A stretch of 48,198 nucleotides of DNA from Candidatus Poribacteria bacterium (GCA_030748495.1 JASMLX010000040.1:1-48198); one strand, 5' to 3'. Shown: positions 7,731 through 18,081, counted from the stretch's first letter. The notes: a model not told the origin generated them from the sequence alone. Made by a program: numbers and translations.

Positions 7731-7961
7731 GCCATAAAGACCGTAATACTACGCCAAACCTAGGCTGATGACAGTACAATAGCTCGATAAATCGAATATT
7801 GGAATACGGTACGCGACCTGTTTTGGGTTGATTTTGATCCAACCAAGATTTTTCCGCTGACGATATCCGGACGCAGTAGAGGCTATTATTCACCGGGGTG
7901 ATCCGGATTGATTCACCACCTCCTTTTAAGCGCTACCGAGACAGTTGTTCCTTCGACTAAC

Positions 7962-8969
7962 ATGACAATGTACCAAAAGACAAATAAATTTAAAGCCATT
8001 CAAACCGAGGAGATCGGTAAAGGTTTCATTAGTAAGGTCGTAGAACGGGAGTTTGATGGATTACCTGAAGGCGATCTCCTCATCAAAGTCAATTACTCTT
8101 CGTTAAACTACAAAGATGCACTATCCGCTACAGGAAATCTTGGTGTTACTAAGAAGTTCCCACATACTCCGGGAATCGATGCCGTCGGAATCGTAGAAAG
8201 TTCAAACCGTTCAGATTTTAAGGCGGGTACAAATGTTATCGTGACAGGATACGACCTGGGGATGAATACATCGGGTGGATTTTCGGAGTACATAAAAATT
8301 CCGGCTGAGTGGGCAATTAAATTGCCTGATGGGCTAACATACAGAGACTCAATGATTCTCGGAACAGCTGGATTAACGGCAGGATTGTGCGTTCAGGCTC
8401 TAGAAAAGGCTTCAAATATTGAAGGTAAAAAAGCTGTGGTAACCGGTGCTACAGGGGGAGTTGGATGCATTGCCGTACAACTTTTAGCGCAACTCGGTGC
8501 CGAAGTTACTGCGATTACGGGGAAAGATGGGACTCTGGGTTTCCTGACAGGTTTGGGGGCTGCAGAGGTGCTACCGAGAGATCAATTTAAAGAATCGACC
8601 CGGCGACGGCAACCTTTGAGCAAAGGTCTGTGGGATCTTGCCGTCGATGTTGCAGGTGGTGACCTGTTAACGTCGATACTTGCAAGTATGAAGTACAGTG
8701 GTGTTGTTACCTGCTGTGGTTTGGTAGGAGGTACGGCGTTTGAGACTTCAATTTTCCCGTTTATTTTAAGAGGAATCAGCCTTATTGGTATAGATTCAGT
8801 TGAGATCTCTCTTGATAAAAAAGTAGAAATCTGGAACCGATTTTCTACTGATTGGAAGTTAGACAATTTGGAAGGTGTCTGTAGAGAGGTCGATCTAGTG
8901 GAAATGCTAGCTGAGATAGATTCGATTCTCGAAGGTGGCCAAATCGGTCGAGTAATATTAAAGCCTTAG
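7962..8969 (+). CDS. AcuI/YhdH-type zinc-free MDR oxidoreductase
   Basis: A medium-chain dehydrogenase/reductase of about 335 residues, of the YhdH/AcuI quinone-oxidoreductase type. Characterised members reduce acryloyl-CoA with NADPH. Features in order are an N-terminal GroES-like fold with NYSSLNYKDALS and PHTPGIDAVG, a GYDLGMNTSGGFSEY segment typical of YhdH, the nucleotide-binding motif VVTGATGGVGCIAVQLLA, and a C-terminal WDLAVDVAGG block. Structural zinc cysteines are absent. The frame is open from 7908, but family length favours ATG 7962 (or ATG 7968). No strong Shine-Dalgarno sequence precedes either. It stands alone between the two beta-helix gene copies. The substrate is inferred from the family only. 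Confidence 0.88.
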   Translation: MTMYQKTNKFKAIQTEEIGKGFISKVVEREFDGLPEGDLLIKVNYSSLNYKDALSATGNLGVTKKFPHTPGIDAVGIVESSNRSDFKAGTNVIVTGYDLGMNTSGGFSEYIKIPAEWAIKLPDGLTYRDSMILGTAGLTAGLCVQALEKASNIEGKKAVVTGATGGVGCIAVQLLAQLGAEVTAITGKDGTLGFLTGLGAAEVLPRDQFKESTRRRQPLSKGLWDLAVDVAGGDLLTSILASMKYSGVVTCCGLVGGTAFETSIFPFILRGISLIGIDSVEISLDKKVEIWNRFSTDWKLDNLEGVCREVDLVEMLAEIDSILEGGQIGRVILKP

Positions 8970-9063
8970 CGCTTGTCTTCGATTCAGCGGACACAATTGC
9001 TGATGATACTCGACTAGAAGTTAGTATCAACTTAGAATAAAGCAACAGACTGTCATTAGGAAA

Positions 9064-11057
9064 GTGGTCTTAGTGGATTTTCTCCGATGGCCAATTCTGG
9101 TCATCTTCATTTTTTGTTTGTCAACCTTGGGAGTAAAGAAAGTGGAAGGTAAGCAGATCTATGTTGCCATTGACGGCACCGATGACGCGAGAGGTACTTT
9201 AGAACAGCCTTTTGCCTCTCTACATAGAGCGATCACCGAAATTAGGCAGATCCATCAATCACAACCGAAAACCGGTGTAACCATTATCATCGGTAACGGC
9301 ATTTATCCTATTCGTCAGCCGCTGACACTGGCGGCGGAGGTGAGCGGAACACCCAATTCGGTTTGTGGCCCAATCACCGGGTGAAGTGCGTCTGATCGGT
9401 GGTGAGATCGTTACCAATTTTGACCTGGTAACCGATCCACAGGTTCTGGACCGATTGGATCCTACCGTTCACGGTAAGGTGGTACAGGCCGACCTAGCGG
9501 CACTCGGCATTACCGATTTCGGTTCGGTAAACGAGGGGGGGCTCGAACTCTTTTTCAACCAGCAACCGATGCCGATCTCACGTTGGCCTAACGAAGGGTT
9601 TGTTAAGATCGCCGATCTGGTTGGCGGTGACCCGGTCGATGTCCGTGGTACCAAAGGTGACAGGATCGGAAAGTTTTACTACCACGGAGATCGCCCCCGG
9701 CGGTGGCAACAGGAAAAAGAGGCTTGGCTACATGGCTACTGGTTCTGGGATTGGTCAGACCAGCGGCACGCCGTTGAGTCGATCGACATCAACAACCGTA
9801 TCATTTCTGTCCGGGGCCACCCTATCACGGCTACGGCTATCGTCAAGGGCAGTGGTTTTACGCCTTCAACCTGCTGTCAGAGATCGATCGACCCGGTGAG
9901 TGGTACCTGGATCGTCAAAGCGGTATATTATATTTTTACCCGTCTTTGGAGAAAGGTACGGCGATTGTTTCGGTAACGTCAAACGCCGCCAGCCTAGAAA
10001 ATGTTAAACATATCAGTTTTGAAAATTTGACGGTTGAAGCCTTCCGGGCGGATGCGATCAGGTTACAAAACTGTTCGCATAATAGAATTGTCGGTTGTAC
10101 CATCCGGAACGTAGGCAGTTGGGCTGTCCAGGTCAAAGGCGGAATCGACAACTGGGTGATCGGTTGCGAGATCACGCAAACCGGAAGCGGTGGGATCAAC
10201 CTGAACGGTGGCGATCGACCGAAACTGGAATCTGCTGGTCATCTGGCCGATAACAACCACATTCATCACTATAGTCGATGGAAGCGGATGTATCAGCCTG
10301 CTATATCGATTAACGGTGTTGGCAATCGGGTCACACACAACCTGATCCATCACGCACCACATATGGCCATCGGATTTAGCGGCAACGAACACTTGATCGA
10401 ATTCAATGAGATTTATCACGTCTGTCAAGAGTCGAACGACGCCGGCGCCATCTATACTGGTCGTGATTGGACCATGCGCGGCACTATTATCCGGCATAAT
10501 TTTCTCCATCATATCAACGGCTTCGAAGGCCGCGGTTGCGTCGGTGTTTACCTGGACGATATGTTTTGTGGCACACTGATTTTCGGCAATCTCTTTTATA
10601 AAGTGACGCGTGCTGCTTTTATCGGTGGTGGCCGGGACTGTACAGTTGAGAACAACATTTTTGTCGATTGTGAGCCAGCCTTGCACATTGACGCACGAGC
10701 CACTGGCTGGGCCAATTATCACGTCGATACGACCATGAAAGACCGGCTTTTTGCTATACCATTTCAGGAATCCCGATGGGCCGACCACTATCCTCAACTG
10801 CTGACGCTCTGGCAGGACGACCCTGCTGCTCCCAAGGGAAATGTAGTAGCACGTAACATTTCGCAAGGCGGTAGGTGGGATGGGGTTAGAGATGAAGCAC
10901 GGCCTTTCATCCATTTCGAAGACAATCTGATTGATCAACTGACCGAAACAGTTGGTGGTGATGCCCAACGGATTTTCGTATTTCTGATCAATTACTGCTT
11001 CAGAAGATTAATTTCCGGTCAATTCCGACCGAACCGATCGGTTTAAGGCAGGATTGA
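9064..11057 (+). pseudogene. Secreted right-handed beta-helix protein, three frameshifts
   Basis: The sequence encodes one protein of about 660 residues split over three frames. It opens at GTG 9064 with a signal segment (ILVIFIFCLSTLG) and the motif YVAIDGTDDARGTLEQPFAS, followed by a beta-sandwich-like part. A parallel beta-helix follows, rich in N-x-I/H-x turns such as NNHIHHYSRW and NVGSWAVQVKGG. Frame changes occur near 9360, near 9820 (after which PPYHGYGYRQGQWFYAFN continues) and near 10965. In the last frame the protein ends DFRISDQLLLQKINFRSIP...IGLRQD at TGA 11057. The architecture resembles polysaccharide-active beta-helix enzymes (GH141-like or similar), but the substrate is unknown. 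The conserved reading between breaks suggests recent decay or sequencing error. Confidence 0.82.
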
Positions 11058-11338
11058 AACCAGGTGGATCACCGGCCGGTCTTTAACAGTCCCATCCGAT
11101 TGATCGTTAAATCACACCACTATGGAACTCGCTGAACCCTATTGTAAGCCGATGATATCATATCTGTTGATCTTTCTACTTTTCTGTCCGGTTGTTAGTT
11201 GCTATAACGCTTAATCACTCCGCTTTACGGCCTGGCTTGTTCCTCAACACTGATTATTCTTCCCTTAGCTTGATTGCCGGAGATGCGCCGCTTGCAACAG
11301 CGAAAACCCTCAACGGTTTCATCCGGAAGTCGGTTCTT

Positions 11339-13480
11339 TCACCCCAGCAACTTAATCAGATATACCAATTTAACGAATAAAATCTGCTCCTTGCCTTTTT
11401 TCTTTTGATTGTAATTATAGACAATGAAAAAGTTACTTTCGGGTTGGTATTCGTAAGCAAAGAGGGCAAAGAAACGGCTCTCGTTTTGAAGCGTCTGTTC
11501 TAAACTGGAACGCAGATACATTCGCTGGGCAAATTGGTAATTGGCAACTAATCGACGAGTATTATCGACTAATTGGCTGTCTTCGACTAACCGCTGTTGA
11601 CGAAATTCAAAATTAAGCTTAGAGGTGGGACGAAGAAAGACTTCTGGCCCCAAGAAAAAGCTCTCTTTATCGTTGCGGATCCCAATCGAGTTGCGAACAC
11701 GAATCGAAATCCATTTGGGTGGAATCCAACCTAAAAAGAGGTCAAGGGTCCGGTCGGTAAAAGCTTGGCCATCGTCATCTAAACGGTAATACCACTCTGG
11801 GCTGAAAAATAGGAAAAAATCACTAAAACCGATAATATTCTGCAACCGAAACCGGTGATTGGCCAGTTTGCCACGATGATTGTAAAGCCGTTCGTATTGA
11901 GTTTCGTGGTTCAGGAAGTTAATGGTTGCCTTTCGCCGTTTTTCAACCTTCCCTAACAGGTTTACCCCACGACGATCGATGCGCGGGACAAACCCGGTTT
12001 CAGGTGCGAAATGTTGCCCAATATCAAAATAGCGAGCTTTAAAAGAGCTATGCCATGAAAAGAGACTGGCCTCTCGGGAGAGTTCTGCGAAAATCGCTTG
12101 ATCTCGGTTAATGCCTTTTTCAATCCATTCCTCGGTTGTTTTCCACTCGCTGGCATAAGCCAAGTTTAACTCCAGATTCTGTGGTAAGACGAAGCGGGCA
12201 TCAACGCCAGAACTGCGGTCGTAGTACTCGTTCAAGCTTGTGGTAGCTTGATCTTTGGTAGTACCCAAAAAGCCAATGGTAGCAGTTTGACCAAACTCTC
12301 GTTGAAGACGAAAAACAGAATAACGGTAGTCATCTAAAGGTGGAAGTATACTGGCCTTTTCCTCTCTACTTGTATCTTCTGGGCCCGCTTGAGCAAGTAC
12401 CAGAGCGGTATTGAAATTTCCGATTTTTCCCGCCATTTTTGCCCCCCCCTTTAAATCCTCCACCCGTCGACTATAGAAAAGCTCAATCGGCGTTTGAAAG
12501 ATCTCATTTCCTTCTTGAAAAAAGGGGCGTTTTTCTGGGAAGCGAAGTGGGATATCGGTCAGATTGACCATATCAGGATCGGCTTCAATCTGGGCGAAGT
12601 CTGGGTTCAGCGTCAGATCAAAAGATAAATTTGAAAGTGGATATCGAAAATCAATGCCGGCGGCGGGTTTAGTTTTAAAGTCTTGGCCTTCCATTTGCTG
12701 TGGTCGTACTGTTGCATAAGGCTTGATCTTGAGCGGTCGGCGAGTGTTCAATCGGGTAATATCCAAACCGACCAGATGACCAAACCGAGAAACGGCATAC
12801 TCTCTACCACCGAGATCAACCCATGACAACTCTTCCCTGCTGGAGCGGTCCTGTCGCCAGAAATTAATTCCCCAAGCCAGATCCTCTTCTTGTGGAAAGC
12901 GCAGTTCAGCGAACGGAATCGAGAGTTCAGCCGTCCATTTATCTTTTTCTCGAACAGATTGCCCATTCCAATCGCAATCCCAAGCCATATCAGAACCACG
13001 TCGTCCGCTATTAGCCCCCTCATTTTGTACACGTCTATCGGCTTGAGTTCCCAGTGCATTGAGTTCGAAACCGTAGCAGTTCCTCCGATCAAGATAGGTG
13101 TCCAAATGAACGGCAACGTAATCATCGATAAAGAAACGAGAATCCCGACGTGTTTCATTTGCCATCATTTGATCCATGTCAGTCTTAAGGCACTCAAACC
13201 CGACATAAAGACGATCTTTATCATAGAGTAGATAAATATTCGTTTTTAGGTTGGTTGGTGCGCCGGGAGTCGGTTGATGCTGAACTAAATCGTTGACAAC
13301 TGTAGCCATTTCCCAACTCTTGTCATCAAGCCTACCATCAATTTTAGGAGGAGCATCCGTCCACTGAGCGGTAACTCGCTTAAACTCAGGATCATCACTG
13401 GCGACCGAGGCCGTCAGCAGAATAAGCAGACTGATTGATAAACCTATCAGGCTTAAAAGAGGGGTTAAAGACTTTTTCAT
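11339..13480 (-). CDS. DUF5916 outer-membrane protein with CBM9-like N-terminus
   Basis: 713 residues with a clear signal peptide (MKKSLTPLLSLIGLSISLLI, predicted cut after SVA). Residues about 35-220 resemble a family 9 carbohydrate-binding domain: PPKIDGRLDDKSWEMA, LYVGFECLKTD and WDCDWNGQSV. The remainder is DUF5916-like, with GIDFRYPLSNLSFDLTLNPD, FPEKRPFFQEGNEIFQTP and many alternating strands ending in an aromatic-rich segment, consistent with a beta barrel. The function of DUF5916 proteins is not established; glycan binding or uptake is an inference. The start ATG 13480 is 8 nt after the NhaC stop, so it is the last gene of the nadK-led minus-strand run. A 62-residue open frame at 11192-11380 on the other strand overlaps its 3' end and is not convincing. 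Confidence 0.9.
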   Translation of the reverse strand: MKKSLTPLLSLIGLSISLLILLTASVASDDPEFKRVTAQWTDAPPKIDGRLDDKSWEMATVVNDLVQHQPTPGAPTNLKTNIYLLYDKDRLYVGFECLKTDMDQMMANETRRDSRFFIDDYVAVHLDTYLDRRNCYGFELNALGTQADRRVQNEGANSGRRGSDMAWDCDWNGQSVREKDKWTAELSIPFAELRFPQEEDLAWGINFWRQDRSSREELSWVDLGGREYAVSRFGHLVGLDITRLNTRRPLKIKPYATVRPQQMEGQDFKTKPAAGIDFRYPLSNLSFDLTLNPDFAQIEADPDMVNLTDIPLRFPEKRPFFQEGNEIFQTPIELFYSRRVEDLKGGAKMAGKIGNFNTALVLAQAGPEDTSREEKASILPPLDDYRYSVFRLQREFGQTATIGFLGTTKDQATTSLNEYYDRSSGVDARFVLPQNLELNLAYASEWKTTEEWIEKGINRDQAIFAELSREASLFSWHSSFKARYFDIGQHFAPETGFVPRIDRRGVNLLGKVEKRRKATINFLNHETQYERLYNHRGKLANHRFRLQNIIGFSDFFLFFSPEWYYRLDDDGQAFTDRTLDLFLGWIPPKWISIRVRNSIGIRNDKESFFLGPEVFLRPTSKLNFEFRQQRLVEDSQLVDNTRRLVANYQFAQRMYLRSSLEQTLQNESRFFALFAYEYQPESNFFIVYNYNQKKKGKEQILFVKLVYLIKLLG

Positions 13481-13488
13481 ATGAGTTG

Positions 13489-15306
13489 TTATGTTGGCTC
13501 CTTTCCAAAGAGACGAAAGATAATAAACATCAGTGCAGTGGCCAGAACGAAACAGACCCAGGAGGGTGTACCAAACGCGGCTGGTAAATATCCAATCAAC
13601 AGTGCCATCGCCGCGACTGTCAGGCTATACGGCATCTGGGTTCGAACATGGTGAAGATGATCGCAAGAACTAGAGATAGAACTCATAATAGTAGTATCGG
13701 AGATCGGTGAACAGTGGTCACCAAAGATTGATCCGTCCAGAACAGCGCCTAAACAGATTGTGGTAGTTAGTCCGTAACGGTGGTCATCTAGTTGAAAGGC
13801 GATAGGTACAACAGTTGGAATCAACAGCATCATGGTTCCCCAACTGGTACCGGTGGTAAATGAGGTCAGGGAGGCCAATAGGAAGACGACGGCAGGGAAC
13901 CAGTGTGGCGCAATAGAAGATCCAATCGTCTGCGCTAAAAAGTGGCTGGTATGCAGGGTATCGCAGGTGGATTTCAATGCCCAGGCTAGTAATAAAACAG
14001 CGGTTGGTAACAGGCCACCGCGCAATCCAAATAGAACCGCCTGGGCAATCTTAAGCGGTTGTAACCGGGCAAAGATGAGTGAGCAAAGAATGGCCGTTAA
14101 CAAACCGATGCCGCTGGCAATGGCCAAAACCGTTAGATTTTTCTCTTGGCTCGAGACTTCCGAGATCACAGCTCGCCAAGTGGCCCAGGAAAGGATCGAA
14201 TCCTGGCTATTTCCAAAAATCCAGAAGGCGGTAAAAATAGTTATAAATAGGGCGGCGATTGGAATGGTAGCAGAAAAGGCTGAAATGTGGGCGTTTGGGT
14301 CGTGGCTCAGCGTAGACAGAACCTGCGACGTCATTGGTACAGCGTCATCCTCAAGCAACTTACCTGTATTGGCCGCACGCATTTCCGCCCGTAGCATAGC
14401 TGCAAAATCTCTACCGGTTAGTACGTTCAACAAAACAAAGAGGATCATCATCAGGCAGTAAAATCGGAATTGGAGAGCGTCCAGAAACATTGAGTAGCTA
14501 TCACGGGTAATACCGGTCGATTCGGCCACATTAGAAAACAGCCACAGTTCAAAGCCGATCCAGGTGCTGATAAAGGCCACACCGGCAACAGGCGCGGTGG
14601 TAGCATCCACCAAAAAAGCCAGTTTCTCCCGGCTAATCTTTTTATGATCGGTAACAGGTTGCATAGTAGAACCAACGATCATGGTATTGGCATAGTCGTC
14701 GATAAAAATCATTAATCCCGTCAATACCGTTATCAGTTGCGTAGATCTACGCCCTTTGGCCAATTTAGAGATTGATCGAACAACGCCTTGTAGACCGCCG
14801 GAGACCATTAAGACTGAGATCATGGCCAAAATCAGGATTACAAAGGCAATCACCTGACCATTAAAGAGACTGATTGTTGGCGAAGTGGAATTAGCCTCCG
14901 ATTCAGGAGTGATGCCGACGGTCGTTTTGACGACGTTGATTGCCTGCCTGGCAAAGGCCTGAAACCAACTGTTGATGGTTAATGATTCTACTGTCAGAAA
15001 TACGGATAGAATAACGCCTAGCAGAATAGCACAACTGAAACTGACAAACAATCGGCGCGTAGCGATGGCGGCGGTAATGGCCAACAACGGTGGCAGGACG
15101 CTGTACCAAACCAGCGGGCCACCAGAAGATGTTAGAGCGGTTACACCATCGGCCGAGCGATTGATGGTGGTGCCGAACCAGGCGGCAAGTGCCGCAACAA
15201 CCATAAAAATGGCAATGGGTACTCCAACACTAATTAACCTCTGGTTATCGATATCAGACGGGTTTATTCGAGTCGCTTTTGAATTCCCGTCGTCAGACGA
15301 TAGCAT
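13489..15306 (-). CDS. NhaC-family Na+/H+ antiporter-like transporter
   Basis: A 605-residue inner-membrane protein with roughly a dozen hydrophobic segments. The conserved transport-region motif FIDDYANTMIVGSTMQPV is near residues 200-217. A second characteristic stretch is FTTGTSWGTMMLLIPTVVPI near residue 490, followed by GAVLDGSIFGDHCSPISDTT. These motifs belong to the NhaC superfamily, which includes Na+/H+ and some amino-acid or malate antiporters, so sodium-proton exchange is likely but not certain. ATG 15306 lies inside the end of the sulfotransferase-like gene (14-nt overlap), suggesting translational coupling. The C-terminus is followed by the DUF5916 gene. Confidence 0.92.
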   Translation of the reverse strand: MLSSDDGNSKATRINPSDIDNQRLISVGVPIAIFMVVAALAAWFGTTINRSADGVTALTSSGGPLVWYSVLPPLLAITAAIATRRLFVSFSCAILLGVILSVFLTVESLTINSWFQAFARQAINVVKTTVGITPESEANSTSPTISLFNGQVIAFVILILAMISVLMVSGGLQGVVRSISKLAKGRRSTQLITVLTGLMIFIDDYANTMIVGSTMQPVTDHKKISREKLAFLVDATTAPVAGVAFISTWIGFELWLFSNVAESTGITRDSYSMFLDALQFRFYCLMMILFVLLNVLTGRDFAAMLRAEMRAANTGKLLEDDAVPMTSQVLSTLSHDPNAHISAFSATIPIAALFITIFTAFWIFGNSQDSILSWATWRAVISEVSSQEKNLTVLAIASGIGLLTAILCSLIFARLQPLKIAQAVLFGLRGGLLPTAVLLLAWALKSTCDTLHTSHFLAQTIGSSIAPHWFPAVVFLLASLTSFTTGTSWGTMMLLIPTVVPIAFQLDDHRYGLTTTICLGAVLDGSIFGDHCSPISDTTIMSSISSSCDHLHHVRTQMPYSLTVAAMALLIGYLPAAFGTPSWVCFVLATALMFIIFRLFGKEPT

Positions 15307-16039
15307 GGGATTTTAGCGTTTCGTAGAGTGGTCGGCATTCGGCCAACAGGCCTTCCAATCGAAGGGGAAATGGATCGATTTTGGGGCGGTAAGGTTGGAA
15401 TCCGGTCGACTTATGGACGTTGTGATACCAGTAGGGGGCCCAGGCACCATCTTCAGGTCGTCCACCTGCGGGCCATGAGAGCATCGACTCCTGAAAGGGA
15501 ATTCCAATACGTTGACAGAGTCGAGATAAGACACCCACCGGGTCTTTCAGCAGATAAGTCGAGTCAAGCACTAGTAGGTCTTGACCTAATTCTTGGAACC
15601 GATACAGCAGGTCTGTCTGTATACCAATACCTGTATCGTGCAAAGCGGGTTTAGGGATTTGATTAATCAAGGAGCGAAGTACATCAAAAGGGTCGCGGAT
15701 TAGCAAAACGTTGATGGTTTGTGCTAGAAATCCAAGATCTATTTTTACCAGATGGTGTGCCATCTGCTTCATAAACAGGATTGGACGATTACACTCACCG
15801 AGTATCACCTCTTGTATGACCTTTTGACCATCAGTCTCCATTGTTGCTATCACTTCATCACTCCCTGGATGATCAGCACCGGAAACCTGTAGGTAGTGAC
15901 CATATAGTGGCTCGTCGATAACGCGTGTATCATTGCGTTGAGCAAAAGCGTACATCAAAGCGGTAGACACGTTACGTGGTCCCGACCAAAGGCAGACACG
16001 ATGAGTTGAATCTTGAGAAGATAAATTTCCTTTAGTCAT
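15293..16039 (-). CDS. Sulfotransferase-family P-loop protein
   Basis: About 248 residues. The motif CLWSGPRNVSTALMYAFAQR near the N-terminus resembles the 5'-phosphosulfate loop of sulfotransferases, and LLIRDPFDVLRSL resembles the 3'-phosphate-binding RDP...S element. Later motifs include LDSTYLLKDPVGVLSRLCQR and WAPYWYHNVHKSTGF. The natural acceptor is unknown. The frame is open from 16072, but ATG 16039 has AAAGG 9 nt upstream and overlaps the nadK stop by 8 nt, so it is the preferred start. It sits between nadK and the antiporter in a tightly packed run. Confidence 0.82.
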   Translation of the reverse strand: MTKGNLSSQDSTHRVCLWSGPRNVSTALMYAFAQRNDTRVIDEPLYGHYLQVSGADHPGSDEVIATMETDGQKVIQEVILGECNRPILFMKQMAHHLVKIDLGFLAQTINVLLIRDPFDVLRSLINQIPKPALHDTGIGIQTDLLYRFQELGQDLLVLDSTYLLKDPVGVLSRLCQRIGIPFQESMLSWPAGGRPEDGAWAPYWYHNVHKSTGFQPYRPKIDPFPLRLEGLLAECRPLYETLKSHAIV

Positions 16040-17015
16040 TAACAGAAACCTTTCGGTTAACTCCCTGACCAAACATCAGTTTTTCTCGCAACACTTCATA
16101 ATAACTTCGGCCTTGGGATCGGATCAGTTGAATCGTTTTCTCCGCTTTTCGGATACAAATTGGAATATTCGGTTGAACGGAATAAACCTCTCGTTGGCCG
16201 TCAACGAGCAGTGTTCCCGCCGACTCATCAGCGACAGTCGCCTCAGCTTGAATAGCGATTTGGATCTCTGAATCACCGTGGGTAATAAAGGGGCGTGCGG
16301 TTAGGTCGTGAGGAGAGATTGGGGTTATTAAAATAGCATTGAGATGCGGTTCTGCAATCGAACCGCCGCAGGAGAGAGAATAGCCGGTAGACCCGCTCGG
16401 TGTGGATACAATTAGCCCGTCTGCAGTGTAGTTGATACAAGGTTGTTTATTGATCTGTGTCTCTAAATGAATTAGTCGCATGTGGTGTCGGATCACGACG
16501 TCGTTGAGCGCATGTCGCTTTTCACCATTCGGTAGAATCACTTCCAACATCATTCGTGAATCAATTTCGTATTGTCCTACCAAAATCCTCGATAAAGCGG
16601 GATAGAGTTCATCACGAGCGACGTCGGTTAGAAAACCAAGGTGGCCGACATTAACCGCCAGAATAGGAACATTTTCAATGCCTGGCGTATGGGCAGCATT
16701 AAGTAGCGTTCCATCTCCGCCTAAAACTAGAATTAGATCGCTGAGGCTAACAATGTCCGCACGTGCTCTGGTTGATGACGCGTCCAAATCTGTCAAACTT
16801 GTTAGCACGCCTTCAGGTTCTATTGGTGATATGTCCCCTGTTTGAGACGAAGGGGAGGCGGTGTCATCTGTGGCTTCGTCGACACCAATAATTTTAGCTT
16901 CATCACTAGGTATCAAAGACTGAATACCATGTTTGCGAAGCCAAGCAATAGTAGTCGGTACAATCTCGAAAGTTTCTGGCTTGGTAGTGTTGATAAAAAA
17001 ACCGATCGTTTTCAT
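16032..17015 (-). CDS. nadK: NAD kinase
   Basis: NAD kinase phosphorylates NAD to NADP. The family motifs are present: LVLGGDGTLLNAAH (catalytic GGDGT), AVNVGHLGFLTDV, ALNDVVI, and TADGLIVSTPSGSTGYSLSC. At 327 residues it is slightly long. The excess is a Ser/Thr/Asp-rich insert (about residues 46-85, including DDTASPSSQTGD) between the N-terminal strand and the GGDGT motif. The frame extends to 17078, but ATG 17015 begins the conserved MKTIGFFINTTKPE. Two small hairpins lie upstream (17112-17129 and 17150-17165). It heads the nadK/sulfotransferase/NhaC/DUF5916 run. Confidence 0.95.
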   Translation of the reverse strand: MKTIGFFINTTKPETFEIVPTTIAWLRKHGIQSLIPSDEAKIIGVDEATDDTASPSSQTGDISPIEPEGVLTSLTDLDASSTRARADIVSLSDLILVLGGDGTLLNAAHTPGIENVPILAVNVGHLGFLTDVARDELYPALSRILVGQYEIDSRMMLEVILPNGEKRHALNDVVIRHHMRLIHLETQINKQPCINYTADGLIVSTPSGSTGYSLSCGGSIAEPHLNAILITPISPHDLTARPFITHGDSEIQIAIQAEATVADESAGTLLVDGQREVYSVQPNIPICIRKAEKTIQLIRSQGRSYYEVLREKLMFGQGVNRKVSVND

Positions 17016-18081
17016 GCTTGTTCTTGCGAAAGCGGAGGAAAATATAGGGTGTTGTTCTGAATTTAAAATACTCCCCACAAATAAATTCGAGGTTTAGATC
17101 GATAAGCCCATGCTAGACACAGTTCTAGCTTTACTCAACCTCCTTCAATGGGCGATGATTCGCCCAAAATTTTGACATCGAATCCTAATAGGTTTTACAC
17201 AAAACAAGTTTAGTGCTGAAATCACCATACCCACTTCTCTTTCAAAGGGTATTAGTTTTGGATTTTGCTTCTGAAACAGACAGGCATTTTAACACAATGA
17301 AACCGCTATAGCTAAGCAATTCATCTCAAAATCAAAAGATCAAGGTTTTCTTGTCGCCTTAATAGAAAACGATTTTGAAGATAAATATAGATAACAGATT
17401 CAGAGTAATATCTGGCTCAAACTTCCCACAATATATATTTGTGGGCATATTAAGAGCAGGCACATTCATAATGGGAAATAGCATTATCGCTGTCGTCAAT
17501 GTGGGCAGCAATAGGTCTGTTAGACTAACAAAAGAATTGGTATACAGACGAAAGAAGCAAGCGATAAACCACTTGGACGAAAATCTCACAGCTTGGAAAG
17601 ATCGAAGACCGTGGGAACTCACTCTCGTGGCTCTAAAACGATACCAACGAAAATACAAGAAATACAAGCGAGTTAGAAAAGAGGTGAAAGTAAAAAACGA
17701 CGGCGGACAATCGAACGCGAGGAGGTCTGTTGTCAGCAATCAGAATAACTAACCATAGCTTTGGTTAGCATTGGATAGAGAAAACGAAACAAATTATAGG
17801 GAAGCGTATGGAAACAGGTGCCGATGGTCTTTAGAAGGCCTAATCTGGCTATCTGTGTATCGTCAATGTGCCGGTGTCGGACGGTAACCCCAGCTTTTGA
17901 TCAGCATAGAAAACAAGTATTACCTACCAGTCGACACCAACCGATGGAAAAATCACATCGGTGCAATTGGGATTTCGCCGATCTCTATGATCGCAATTAA
18001 TGTTTAACTGATGCCATCTAAAGATAACGATATCCTGTGGTTAAATTTCAGGTATAAACTCACGAATTGCTAATTTCCTAG
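17016..18081. other. 1.07-kb intergenic stretch without recognisable genes
   Basis: This AT-rich gap separates two divergently named minus-strand runs. Two short hairpins lie upstream of nadK: GCTAGA-CACAGT-TCTAGC (17112-17129) and GGGCGA-TGAT-TCGCCC (17150-17165), the latter followed by AAAATTTTG on the plus strand. An open frame at 17375-17752 is listed separately. A 60-residue frame at 17818-18000 has no recognisable motif. No known RNA gene was recognised. Confidence 0.5.
17375..17752 (+). CDS. Uncertain hypothetical protein, basic C-terminal half
   Basis: A 125-residue open frame. The N-terminal half contains a hydrophobic stretch (IIAVVNVG). The C-terminal half is very basic, with YRRKKQAINHLDENL and LKRYQRKYKKYKRVRKEVK. 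I do not recognise it. The basic helix-like part resembles nucleic-acid-binding segments seen in transposase remnants, but no catalytic motif is visible. The opposite strand is also open across most of it, no clear Shine-Dalgarno sequence precedes it, and the surroundings are non-coding, so it may be spurious or a fragment. Confidence 0.2.
   Translation: MKINIDNRFRVISGSNFPQYIFVGILRAGTFIMGNSIIAVVNVGSNRSVRLTKELVYRRKKQAINHLDENLTAWKDRRPWELTLVALKRYQRKYKKYKRVRKEVKVKNDGGQSNARRSVVSNQNN

Noticed and set aside
7654..7893. 79-residue minus-strand open frame
   Set aside because: No recognisable motif, no ribosome site, and it overlaps the decayed beta-helix copy.
10063..10968. 301-residue minus-strand open frame
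   Set aside because: It is antisense to the beta-helix gene, whose plus-strand translation shows clear beta-helix repeats; low-complexity shadow.
11192..11380. 62-residue plus-strand open frame
   Set aside because: Overlaps the 3' end of the DUF5916 gene, lacks motifs and a ribosome site.
17359..17739. 126-residue minus-strand hydrophobic open frame
   Set aside because: Mirror of the basic plus-strand frame at 17375-17752; Phe/Leu-rich composition is what antisense of Lys/Arg-rich codons gives.
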